Of a DNA stretch of 64,000 bases, positions 49,630 through 58,892 are shown piece after piece (the first letter of the stretch is position 1; every line of letters begins with the position of its first letter). Origin of the DNA: Trichomonas vaginalis G3 (taxonomy: Eukaryota > Parabasalia > Trichomonadida > Trichomonadidae); contig NC_067203.1 of NCBI RefSeq assembly GCF_026262505.1, forward strand, positions 18,581,411-18,645,410. Reading direction: 5' to 3'. The translations under genes and the position numbers were made by a program. A model generated the notes under the pieces. That model was not told where the DNA came from and did not search any database. It saw only the letters and a program-made list of their open reading frames with translations.

Positions 49630-50340
49630 TTAATCTGTTATCTCATCAGCTATTTTCTCTATTTGAAATTGCCATAATATTTCATTCATGAATTCTAAAT
49701 CACAATCAAATAGGTCAGTTATTCTAAATTTAATATTTGATAAATCTTTTGAATGAAGAATAAATGAATTCCCGGATAATTGAAACGGATATGATAAAGA
49801 AAATGTGTTTAAGTTGATGGATAAAATGTTTTGTATTGATGGGTAAGAGTTAGGGTCTAATGTTTGATGTGAAAATCTCATTGGGGTATTAACTTTATCA
49901 CATTTGATTAAAATGAAATTGGAACCGGTGTCAGAATACAAAACATCCCCAACATCTTTTTCAAAATTTAATATTCCCAACAATGAACGAAGATGAGGAG
50001 TACAAAATTTAATTTTCAGCGGAAATTTAATAAGGTTATTTATTTCATCAAGTTCAAAAAGTTTATCGGGTTTTGATTTAAAATTTTCTTCATACCATAC
50101 GATAAATGATTCATTTAAATAACTTAAAATCGTGTTAATATCCCATTTCGTTATCACATTATTTATATACATATCATACGTTTTTTCAAGGTCATCTTTA
50201 ATAAATGATATATAATCTGAAGGGTCTAAAAGAATGGGATTAAATTTACCACTCACAGAAACGAGAGTAACATTATAAATTCCGCTAACTGTTAAATTTA
50301 ATTCACAGTTATTATTCGAAATAATATTGATAATTGACAT
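49630..50340 (-). CDS. E1 penton-like minor structural protein
   Basis: A whole, beta-rich product of 236 residues, starting MSIINIISNNNCELNLTVSG. The C-terminal signature DLSNIKFRITDLFDCDLEF matches the broken E2 gene at 27709. Its place beside fibre and CCG gene is the same in E2. I read it as a single-jelly-roll vertex protein; the evidence is size, composition and conserved neighbourhood. It is divergent from the 50360 gene. Confidence 0.5.
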   Translation of the reverse strand: MSIINIISNNNCELNLTVSGIYNVTLVSVSGKFNPILLDPSDYISFIKDDLEKTYDMYINNVITKWDINTILSYLNESFIVWYEENFKSKPDKLFELDEINNLIKFPLKIKFCTPHLRSLLGILNFEKDVGDVLYSDTGSNFILIKCDKVNTPMRFSHQTLDPNSYPSIQNILSINLNTFSLSYPFQLSGNSFILHSKDLSNIKFRITDLFDCDLEFMNEILWQFQIEKIADEITD

Positions 50341-50359
50341 TTTTATTACGATTAAAAAT

Positions 50360-50839
50360 ATGGTAAAGCGTTATTTTCCAGTGATAAATAAAACTAGAAT
50401 AAGATTACCTCAAGAATTCATAAATTCAACGAATAAGAAATTCATTCATGTTATAAATTTTAGTGTTTTCAGAAAATATGAGTCAATGTCATATTCATCA
50501 ACGGGTTATATTTCACTTCATTCAAATTTAGTTCAATCAAACCCATATAATGACCATTTCATAAGATTTTCAGATGGTATTAAAAATGTAATTGATAGAT
50601 TAAAATATGAACAGATTGACAATATCGAATTTTTGGAATTTTGGTTTAAATATCCCGATGGAAAAAAGATTGAAGTTAAAGATAAAGCTGATACTATAAC
50701 AAAAACAATTACAATGACCGATCCGGATAGTGGGGAACAAAAAGAAATAAAACAAACGATAGAAACTGGTGAAAGGTCAATTATTATTGATTATGATTCA
50801 AAGGATTATTATTCGATAATGTTAATGCTTGAATATTAA
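50360..50839 (+). CDS. E1 159-residue protein, unrecognised
   Basis: It starts at the ATG at 50360 (MVKRYFPVINKTRIRLPQEF), just after TTTTTATTACGATTAAAAAT, a class II-like leader. Beta-rich with an acidic centre (DKADTITKTITMTD). Convergent with the CCG gene, overlapping it by 4 bases. It is probably a virion component, judging from its neighbours. Confidence 0.5.
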   Translation: MVKRYFPVINKTRIRLPQEFINSTNKKFIHVINFSVFRKYESMSYSSTGYISLHSNLVQSNPYNDHFIRFSDGIKNVIDRLKYEQIDNIEFLEFWFKYPDGKKIEVKDKADTITKTITMTDPDSGEQKEIKQTIETGERSIIIDYDSKDYYSIMLMLEY

Positions 50840-51480
50840 ATAGCCTTAACAAAGAATTTTTCAAGTGATATTTTATATTCATCAACTATTTTATTATAAA
50901 TATCATTATATGTTAAATGAAGTTCAGTTGTTGTTCCGTTCTTTGATATCTTAATTGTGCTAATATCCTTTATAGGATTTATTTTTGCAACTGTTCCGCA
51001 GCATGAAACCTCATCATCTATGAAAAATTGAATCTTAACGTCTGAATCTTGAACATCACAAAGAATGGCGATAATGTGAATTAATGATTCATAAGGTAAA
51101 ATAATTAAACCGGATTGGTCAATTAAATTTATTATTGAATCATAATTATTAATTATTATATCACGGTAAATTTTCATTAATTCAGAATTAATGTCTATTT
51201 TATATGGGTTCTCGATGTTTGATGAAAGAGGTGGGGGGTATGTTGGATAAGTGGAAATTTCAACAGGTTCTTTACCGGGTTCAGATAAAATGATTGGGTC
51301 TCCATCTTCTTTATTTTGCTCCTCCTCCTTTTTCGGTTGAGTTGCTGACCTTGTTAATTCGGGGCTAACATTAACTTTAACATTTTGAATAATTCGTGAT
51401 TTATCATCATTTACGTTATAACCAACCGTAATCTCTGCTTTTGCGTTAGTGTTCTTTTGACTAGTGAAACGTCTTCTCAT
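50836..51480 (-). CDS. E1 CCG-motif family protein
   Basis: A whole product of 214 residues. It has a basic N-terminus (MRRRFTSQKNTNAKAEI), a Pro/Glu-rich linker (STYPTYPPPLSSNIENPY), a helical middle, then the conserved motif DDEVSCCGTV followed by a beta-rich end (TTELHLTYNDIYNKIVDEY). It is the E1 member of the family also found at 26869 and 60831. The leader on the minus strand (TTTTTTATTCGAATATAA) is class II. Function unknown. Confidence 0.65.
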   Translation of the reverse strand: MRRRFTSQKNTNAKAEITVGYNVNDDKSRIIQNVKVNVSPELTRSATQPKKEEEQNKEDGDPIILSEPGKEPVEISTYPTYPPPLSSNIENPYKIDINSELMKIYRDIIINNYDSIINLIDQSGLIILPYESLIHIIAILCDVQDSDVKIQFFIDDEVSCCGTVAKINPIKDISTIKISKNGTTTELHLTYNDIYNKIVDEYKISLEKFFVKAI

Positions 51481-51500
51481 TTATATTCGAATAAAAAAAT
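51481..51500 (-). promoter_or_regulatory. class II (virion-type) leader motif
   Basis: On the minus strand TTTTTTATTCGAATATAA abuts the ATG of the E1 CCG gene. Confidence 0.55.
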
Positions 51501-51512
51501 ATATTTAAACTT

Positions 51513-52409
51513 TTATTTTGCTGGAACTTTTGAATCTATTATTCCCTGTATTTGTTCATGAAGTTGATTTTTAGCTGTTTCATCGAAATTAATAGACCGA
51601 ATATATTCATTAATTGCATTCTTATAATCATTGATTTCTCAAATTTTCTTTTATCTGTTTCCTTAACTAAATCATAAGTTAAACCACGTTGCTGATATAA
51701 TGGTTTCTTAATTAAATTTTGAATGCTTGAGATAAAGCACCTGATGCAATTCTTGCTACTATAATTGGTTGGAATTGCTGTTTAAGTTCATTTTTAACAT
51801 TTGCGAAAACTGGATCGATATAAGCAACTTTAAAGAATTCTTAGCTGAAATTTCAGGTCTAATATTTGCATATTGACCATCAAACTGGTTAGAATATCGT
51901 GGTAATCCATCCGGTCCCTCTTCAAACAGCATTTAATTCTTCATTGAAATAAGAATATGGATTATGACGGTATGAATTAATTGGACCATTTTCACCTTCT
52001 CCAATGTATTGTTTAATAGCTTTTCCATTTTCATCAAATTGCATAGGATAACGTTCATTATATGCTTTACGTTTAGGATAATTAGATATAGTTAATTTAT
52101 AACCATTTATGACTTTAATATTACCTTGACCATCAGTAACGAAAACTTCATTTATACCATCAGGTTTTCCATTTGGACCCGTAATGTCTGCTTCATGTGC
52201 TTCCCAATTTGGACCATGACGTTTGGCATACGCTTGAGCTTCTGGTAATGTTAAAACGTTTCTCATTTGTTTAACATCTTTTTGAAGACCAGCAACAATA
52301 TGAACTAATTCTTTCATTCCATCAGGAACTTTCATAGTTCTATTATATGCACCCTTTTTGTTTGTCCCTTGTTTTAATGGAACCTGTAGAGATTTACCAT
52401 TTCTGTCAT
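51513..52409 (-). pseudogene. E1 virion-type protein, broken
   Basis: About 290 residues, with a central region rich in Gly/Asn ([20 protein letters not shown]) and a helical C-terminal end (INEYIRSINFDETAKNQL). The [20 protein letters not shown] pattern looks like a conserved small beta domain. It lies between the CCG gene and the packaging ATPase, where Mavericks carry minor virion proteins. I do not recognise a named family. About five breaks. Confidence 0.45.
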
Positions 52410-52447
52410 GTTTAATTATAAATAAAATAAAAATTAATTATAAAAAG

Positions 52448-53276
52448 TTAATCAAATTTAACACTTCCTTTATTTAAATCAACTATTATTTTTCCATGTT
52501 CACCTAATTGCTGATATTGTGTGTAAAGTTCATTAATGCTCATTGGTAAATTCACTTGATAAAGCATAACGTTCAACTGTTGACGACTAAACCCACTGAA
52601 ATGAAAAGTGTTGATAGATTTGATTTAATGTTTGTGCTTAATGCTTTGAAATATTGAAACAGCCATGAAGAATGAACACTGAATGTGTCGACATTGAGTT
52701 AATAACTGATTAAAATATGATTTCTCATTTGTTATTAGTTTTTGATTTCACTGCATCATCTAGAAAAATGAGTGAATGCAAAAATTCTCTATCAAAAATT
52801 TGAAATAGAAAGTGTTTCAAATAATTCATCTCGTTGTTTATCAATAATTTTATCCTCTAATCCTTGCTTCTTGATTGTATTATATAATTCTTTATACATT
52901 AAAAAGTTTTTTAAATAATCTTCTGCTTCTTTTGTGATAAATAAATAATTGGAATTTTGATTAAATGCTTTAAAGATTCAAATGTATCATCTGAAGGTGA
53001 ACCTGAACGGTTGATATAAATTAACACATGTGAATAGGGGGAAGTGTTAGCAATAATGATAATTTGTTTTAATATCGGTAATGTTTTACCTTTATTTTGT
53101 TTACCAATTGCTGCCAGGTGATTGAATTTAAGTAACATTCAGAATATGGAATTTTCATTAATTTTCCTTAGATAGAGCATTTCTATTATCACTCAATGCT
53201 TCATTAATCATATCATCTACGTATGTATTATATACTCCCGCAATTCTTCATAAGGGGTGGATGAATTTAAATCCAT
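52448..53276 (-). pseudogene. E1 genome-packaging ATPase (FtsK/A32 type), broken
   Basis: It shows the P-loop LAAIGKQNKGKTLP (about 53090-53130), a following YSHVLIYINRSGSPSDDTF segment and a Walker B strand LIFLDDAVKS (about 52745-52775). The C-terminus is GEHGKIIVDLNKGSVKF. The size, about 275 residues, equals the E2 ATPase. It would drive DNA into the capsid. About five breaks. Confidence 0.7.
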
Positions 53277-53340
53277 TTAATCAAAAATAAATTTATAATT
53301 TTAAACATTTCTATTCATCAATATTTCATCATATGAACTT

Positions 53341-54948
53341 CTATACTGTGGTGGTGTAACCTGTTGGATGATATTTCAAACCTTCATCCGGTGTCCCTGT
53401 CCAATACGTAGTCCTAGTAAACCAAAACCTGAGGAGGATTTGTCACCTTTGAACAGTAAGTGTCATTTACACCCTGAATGATTGGATAAGCTTTCACTTG
53501 TACTGTAACTTGTGAGTTGAAAGTTTCTAATCCATCAAAGAATATACCCGCTCCATCACGTTGAAACTGGAATAGTGCATAAGAATGAAGTTTTGGTCTT
53601 TCCATGTTCTAGCTAATGGCGTGCCATTATCATCATTCAGTGGTCTAGTTAATGATGTCCTCGTATTCTTCCGTGCATTCATTCACTCCATCTAAATCAG
53701 AAGCTTGAAGCATATACGTGTAAAGAATATGTCACCCACTGTGGTCATCGCTTGATCGGGGAAGTTTCTGGAATCTATAGTGACCTGAAGACCTCGAAGC
53801 ATTGGATTTTCTAAAACTGTTCTTTTGCTTGCATTCTTCGGAAATGCTAACAACAACATCTGTAACATTATGAAGAGCGTATGAGAAATCTGAGCTGATA
53901 CCTTCAGGAGTGATGCACCTCCATTTAGTGAACGAACGTCAATATGTTGAGCTGGAATCATGAATGGATCTTCCTTACTGAATAAACGTGGTATTGCTTT
54001 AATTGATTCTTCAATTAAACCGTTCCTGGTGTAATGCATTTATCCTCTAAAACTTCCATCTTTGTGCATGAAATAATAACGTTTATCAACTGTTGCGTTA
54101 GCAGATGTAGCGGCTAAGCTTGTAATTAATTTGGCAGGAAGTCCGATTTGTTGGAATTTGCGATCATATTTTATAAACATGATTCATAATCTTTTCATAA
54201 TTTTCATCAGTTATCTTTTCATAAACGTAATTTTGTAAATCAGCAACTCTTAACGGGTCAACCTGACAAAATACTAAAGTATCCCTGAAAACATAATATT
54301 TAAGAATGATATCACCAAATGATTTAGGATAATCATCGAACGCCTGAAATGCTAACAAATCATTTACCGAATAATCATTATCAAAAAGTGATATCAACTT
54401 CTTCATTTGCTCTCTTGAAAAACTTCTGAAGGGTCAATATATTTACCACATACTGAGTTATCATATTTTTGAACATTATTATATAACGAATGAACAAACT
54501 TTTTAACTTTCCTTTCTGATTTTGGTTATATGTTGCAAATGCGAAAGATTCACGGGCGCAATCCATCTGAAGATAACCGGCATCACCTCTTTCGGTTTTA
54601 CTTCTAATTGTTTTAAAGCTTTGATTTGATGATTTGTAACCAACGAATAAACGCATGCATTTAAAAGCGGCATCACATGTGAAAGCTTTATTTGAACTAG
54701 AGTTGCTTTAACTTTGCGTTTAATATATGTTCACCTAATTGATTCACATCATGAGCCGGATTTGTAATTCTTAAATGAGTTTGTTTATCATCAAAATATG
54801 GAGCATCAGAGTCATAGCATGAACTTTCAAGTTCTCTATAATATCTTCTACCGTCATTCTTTGCGAATATTTCATTTATCTTTTCGAATGAATGAAACAC
54901 ATTTCCATTAATCGGTTTAGTGTTTGGCACCAAATAGTTAGTCGTCAT
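53341..54948 (-). pseudogene. E1 probable major capsid protein, broken
   Basis: The span fits about 535 residues, the size of double jelly-roll capsid proteins, and lies next to the packaging ATPase. The N-terminal part has TNYLVPNTKPINGNVFHSF and ERGDAGYLQMDCARESFAFA; the C-terminal part has MLRGLQVTIDSRNFPDQAM and VTVQVKAYPIIQGVNDTY. Both halves are beta-rich. It differs strongly from the E2 and E3 capsid genes, so E1 belongs to a separate lineage. Two adjacent genes rather than one are also possible. About six or more breaks. Confidence 0.5.
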
Positions 54949-55017
54949 TTATTAATAAATAAAAAAATCAAAATTAAAAGATGAAAATGAATTTTTAATT
55001 TTGATGAATAATCAACT

Positions 55018-55225
55018 ATGGCTGCAGGTATATTTAAGAAACTGTGGGATAAAGTAAAAAGAGGAGCGCATAAAGTTTGGGAAACAATGAAGAAAGGAGA
55101 AATTGGATATTAAGAATAAAGAAGCAATTAGTGACATTGCTGAATCAATAACGCCAAAAGCTGCCCCAATAAGAGAAATATTAAATAAGGAGAAAAAGTT
55201 TATCAAAGACTTCAACCGATACTAA
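55018..55225 (+). pseudogene. E1 small amphipathic protein, broken
   Basis: It begins MAAGIFKKLWDKVKRGAHKV, a strongly amphipathic basic helix, with a lysine-rich helical end. It could be membrane-active like the lytic helix of adenovirus protein VI, by analogy only. About one break. It is convergent with a gene whose product contains the same AAG-FKKLWD-K-A pattern. Confidence 0.45.
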
Positions 55226-55250
55226 GATAAAAATAATATTTATTTTTCCA

Positions 55251-55500
55251 CTATCTACCTCCTATTTTATTAAGTATTCCTTCAGCAATTCCACCAATTG
55301 CGTTACCTGCTTGTGCTCCCATCGCCGGATTACCTGCTTTTAGTACCTAATACTCCACCTATGATAGTTCCTGCCGTTTTCGCTACTGGTGCCAAAAAGT
55401 TTGCAATGGGTTTAATAATATTTTTATAAACCCAACCCGCAGCTTTCTTAATTCCATCCCATAATTTTTTAAAGAATCCTGCAGCTATTTCTGATTTAAT
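55251..55500 (-). pseudogene. E1 second amphipathic Gly/Ala-rich protein, broken
   Basis: It contains IAAGFFKKLWDGIKKAAGWV followed by a hydrophobic Gly/Ala-rich stretch (VAKTAGTIIGGVLGTK) and a Gly-rich end (IGGIAEGILNKIGGR). This plan fits a membrane-penetrating virion protein. It is related to the gene at 55018 through the shared helix. About one break; the true start is unclear. Confidence 0.45.
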
Positions 55501-55554
55501 ATTAATTAAAAAATATATTTCATCACTTATATTCTAATTTTTATTTAATGATAA

Positions 55555-55655
55555 ATGAAACCGATTTTAAAAATAAATGGAACAGAGGAGGAAGAAATAA
55601 ATGAAAGTGAAGATGTTCAACAAAAAATAAAAAAAAAAAAAAAAAAAAAAAGGTA
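55555..55655 (+). CDS. short acidic open frame running into a poly-A run
   Basis: It starts MKPILKINGTEEEEINESED and then runs into a run of about 23 A (55629-55651), so its end cannot be trusted. It may be the last gene of E1 or a remnant. Confidence 0.25.
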
Positions 55656-55658
55656 GTG

Positions 55659-55689
55659 GGGCTTCCAGGCACTTCGTGCCTTCTAGCCC
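55659..55689. repeat. GC hairpin after the poly-A run
   Basis: AGGCAC-TTC-GTGCCT forms a 6-bp stem inside an outer GGGCT...AGCCC stem. It is in AT-rich surroundings, near the presumed right end of E1, and is one of the scattered GC hairpins. Confidence 0.65.
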
Positions 55690-55794
55690 TGATGATGTTT
55701 AGTAATAAATGAAGTTTTTATTCGGAAAAATTGTTAGTCTTCTGGGTCGAAAACATTATATATAATGTGTCACTTTTCACAAATTATATATGTT

Positions 55795-55935
55795 TTCATG
55801 TTTTGTCAAACATGAACGTACATGTTTTGTCAAGACTTCTTCGTAAATGTTTTGTCAAGACTTCTTCGTAAATGTTTTGTCAAGACTTCTTCGTAAATGT
55901 TTTGTCAAACATGAACGTACATGTTTTGTCAAGAT
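55795..55935 (+). repeat. TTTGTCAAGACTTC short direct repeats at E3 left end
   Basis: Repeated TTTTGTCAAGACTTCTTCGT units alternating with CAAACATGAACGTACATG. It is the same family as at 45196, and more units follow near 56040-56100, 56195-56225 and 56320-56342. Confidence 0.75.
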
Positions 55936-55958
55936 TCTTCGTAATGAGTGTAAATGAC

Positions 55959-56019
55959 CAAAAATATAATTTAGGGTAGAAGGTTAGATCTAACCTCTTT
56001 TCTAACCTCTTTTCTACCC
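55959..56019 (+). repeat. palindrome copy P9, TTAGATCTAA variant
   Basis: Same layout as the other copies but with core GGTTAGATCTAACC and half-sites TCTAACC and TCTACCC. Both arms changed together, so the palindrome is preserved. Confidence 0.9.
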
Positions 56020-56111
56020 TCTTGAATTTGTCATGATTTCTTCGTAAATGTTTTGTCAAACATGAACGTAAATGTTTTGTCAAGACTTCATCGTAATGAG
56101 TGTAAAGGACC

Positions 56112-56173
56112 CAAAAATAATGTTTAGGTGAAGAGGTGAGATCTCACCCGTTTTTTTCACCTTTTTCTCACCC
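56112..56173 (+). repeat. GATC palindrome copy P10
   Basis: Standard GGTGAGATCTCACC core, lying between the two variant copies P9 and P11. Confidence 0.9.
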
Positions 56174-56243
56174 TCTTGAATTTTCATGATTTCATCGTAA
56201 ATGTTTTGTCAAGACTTCTTCTTCGTAATGAGTGTAAAGGACC

Positions 56244-56303
56244 CAAAAATATAATTTAGGGTAGAAGGTTAGATCTAACCTCTTTTCAACCTCTTTTCTA
56301 CCC
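56244..56303 (+). repeat. palindrome copy P11, TTAGATCTAA variant
   Basis: Second copy of the variant core GGTTAGATCTAACC, nearly identical to P9, and less than 90 bases before the methyltransferase start. Confidence 0.9.
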
Positions 56304-56389
56304 TCTTGAATTTTCATGATTTCTTCGTAAATGTTTTGTCACTTTTCTGTCACTTTTCAGGTAAAAACATTTTTTATTATTATATATAA

Positions 56390-56998
56390 ATGAATTTTAC
56401 AAAACCACCGTTACCGTTCTTTGGAAATAAGAGTAGATGTAAAGATATTATATTGAGAGAACTTAAGAAACTACCGAATGGTCTAACATTTGTAGATTTG
56501 TTCGGTGGAAGTTTCTATATATCCCATTTGTGCCATACAATATTCCCAGACTCAAAGATTATATGCAATGACTTCGACAACTATATGGACCGTCTCAAAC
56601 ATATTCCAGACACAAACAATATATTGAAAGAGTTAAAAGAAAAGATACCTATAGGTAAGATGGAACGTATACCATTAGATAAGAAAAATATTGTGAGAGA
56701 GGTTTTGAAAAAAGCAGAATATATAGACTGGGATAGTATATCTGCTAGACTATTATATAGTGGTTCTATAAGAGTTCATGACATTGAAACACTTATGTCA
56801 AAAGTTTTATATCTTAACTATACAAATGTTTTCAAAGAGGACATAGAAAATATATTGAGGGTATAGAGTTTGTGAGATGTTTATTGGACAGATTTGTATG
56901 AAAAATATAAAGACAAGGAAAATGTTTTCTTTATAGTGGACCCGCCGTTCTATAACACATGGGATTTTCAATACCAAGTAGACTGGACTTTGTGCTGA
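56390..56998 (+). pseudogene. E3 D12-class (Dam-type) adenine DNA methyltransferase, broken
   Basis: The N-terminus NFTKPPLPFFGNKSR matches the K-x-PF-x-W/G-K motif of D12 enzymes, followed by the SAM-binding TFVDLFGGSFYISHL. The catalytic region FFIVDPPFYNTWDF corresponds to the DPPY motif. D12 enzymes methylate adenine, classically in GATC. The gene is shorter than the usual 250-270 residues and carries about two breaks. It stands directly after three GATC-centred palindromes. Confidence 0.8.
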
Positions 56999-57051
56999 AC
57001 AAAAAGTGTCATATAAACATCTGTCAAAAACCGTTTTTTACTTCACTTAAA

Positions 57052-58825
57052 ATGCCACGTAAGCTACGTAAGAATATACGTAAAGAGAAGGGAGCATTGA
57101 AACATCCAATAGTAAAACTGACACCACAACAACAGTTGCAACAACAAATTATGAATGACCCCACTATGTTGCAACAAATGTCAAGCAACCCTATGCTTTT
57201 AAACCGAGTTATAGGTGCACAGAGTGGAGGTTTAAGAGCGGCACTTTTAGCGAAAATGGCAGGCTATGGTGGAGCTGCAGACGGAACAGCTTATAACCCT
57301 CAAAGTCAAATGAATTTGAGTTCACTCAAAAATAAAATAACAGATGTCAAAAAGTCAAACATAGACATACAGAAACAAATAAGTGAAAACGAAAAGAAAC
57401 TAGAATATGACAGACACACAAAGAAACTCAATGAGTTAAACGTAGAGAAAAAGAAGAAAGAAGAACAACTGAAAGAACTAAGTACAGAGGAATATGCGAA
57501 AAAAGTGTCAGAAAAAGCAGCAGAAGTAGCAAAAATGGAACAAGATGTTATAAATTTGAAAAACCATACTACTCAATATAAAGTACTGAAAGATGAAGAG
57601 ATAAAACAAAAAGCCCTGAAGACATATATGGATAGCGATGAGTATAAAAAAAGAAGTTGAAGCAAATGTAAAGGCAGAAAAACTTTTACAGTTGCAAAAC
57701 CAAACCGTACAGTATGAAAAACTTAGCACAAGAAAGTAAAAATAACGACGCAGCCATGCAAAAGGCAATGAAAAGCGCAGAATATATAAAAGCTAATAAT
57801 GACTGGTTAGATGCCCAAGCCAACGCTAAAGCAGCCCAACTTATAGGTCAATAAGGACAAAAATACAGCGGATGAAGACAGTTCAAATGAAGCTTTAATG
57901 AATGCTGACTTTAAGAACGCCTTCGAAGCTCTTCATAGTAAGGTGAAACTAGTGAACGACTTCTCATCTGGAAAGAAACTGAAGTCTGAAGGTTTCGACA
58001 ACGAGTTAAGAGAAGTAGCACAAAATATGACGAAAATAACAGATGCAGCAACGAGACAGGCAGTTCAAAGTGCCTATGACGCCGTTAGAGCAACTGTTGT
58101 GGAAAGTCAAGAAAAAGAGTTACAACGACCAAAACAGACCTAGTAAATGCTTTCTTAAGAACGAAAAGTCAGGTAGGACATTATGCTGCAGATGGAACAT
58201 ATGTGCCAGCTGGTGGAACTTATATCCACCAGATGAGGTACAAGAAACTCCACAGGAAGAATTCAGATACAACCAGACATGGAAGAAATAGTTCAGCAAC
58301 AACAGCTAGAAAGCCTGAAGGAAACGAACAAGTTCCTCCTTTGGAAACTACAGAAATAAATGACGCAAGACTGAAACATTGGGTAAAAGCTTTCCCATTC
58401 ACAAAAGATATTGTTGGTAACATGGAAAGAAAACCAGAATGGCTACAAAAACATATATTTGGAAACGAGCTTATTCCATATGGACAAGCTCTGTTTGAAG
58501 AGCTTGAACCGGAAACTCAGGAAAAGAGTCATGCAAACAATACGCGAAGACTCAAATACAAACTATGACAAAATCTTTCTAGGATATAGGTTACCTGAGA
58601 TGGGCGACCAGAGCCCAAAGGCAAAAAGGACATGGGAAATTTACAACATACTAGGTGAACATGAGGCAAAGATGCAACAACTTGAAGCAGAGGGCAAGTT
58701 ACCAAAAGCGACACCAAAGAAGAAGAGTAGAACAAAGTGAAAGTAGTGAAGAAGTAACTTCATCTAGTGAAAGTAGTGGCAATGAAGGAAAAAGAAGAGT
58801 TAAAACTCAGTCAGGAAGAAAGTAA
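57052..58825 (+). pseudogene. E3 large coiled-coil virion-type protein, broken
   Basis: The span fits about 590 residues. It has a very basic start (MPRKLRKNIRKEKGALK), a Gln-rich segment (TPQQQLQQQIMND), long coiled coil (KLNELNVEKKKKEEQLKEL), an Ala-rich helical middle (YIKANNDWLDAQANAKAA), a folded part near HWVKAFPFTKDIVGNMERKP and a Ser/Lys-rich tail. It lies immediately before the capsid gene, so a scaffold or core protein is likely. The leader TTTTTTACTTCACTTAAA is class II-like. About six breaks. Confidence 0.5.
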
Positions 58826-58873
58826 AGCTTGGTCCGAGTGGGTTCTATTATGATATATAAATCCAACTATTCT

Positions 58874-58892
58874 ATATTTTTACCCATATGAA
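58874..58892 (+). promoter_or_regulatory. class II (virion-type) leader motif
   Basis: ATTTTTACCCATATGAA abuts the E3 capsid ATG. It is a slight variant of the TTTTTATYC motif. Confidence 0.45.

Larger units (their letters stand above)
16550..55700. mobile_element. Maverick/Polinton E1 (older, interrupted by E2)
   Basis: E1's own parts are a polymerase-associated gene, pPolB, integrase and two small genes (16557-23268). After the inserts come fibre, penton-like protein, a CCG-family gene, a virion-type protein, packaging ATPase, major-capsid-sized gene and amphipathic small proteins (48309-55640). The genes are distinctly more AT-rich than those of E2 and E3. No terminal inverted repeat pair was found, so the ends are approximate. 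It is broken, with on the order of twenty breaks mostly in its right part, though integrase, fibre, penton-like and CCG genes look whole. It predates E2, which sits inside it. Confidence 0.75.

Noticed and set aside
58203-58423. Alternative overlapping frames on both strands in the E3 coiled-coil gene
   Set aside because: Shadows of the broken gene with no leader or conserved motif.
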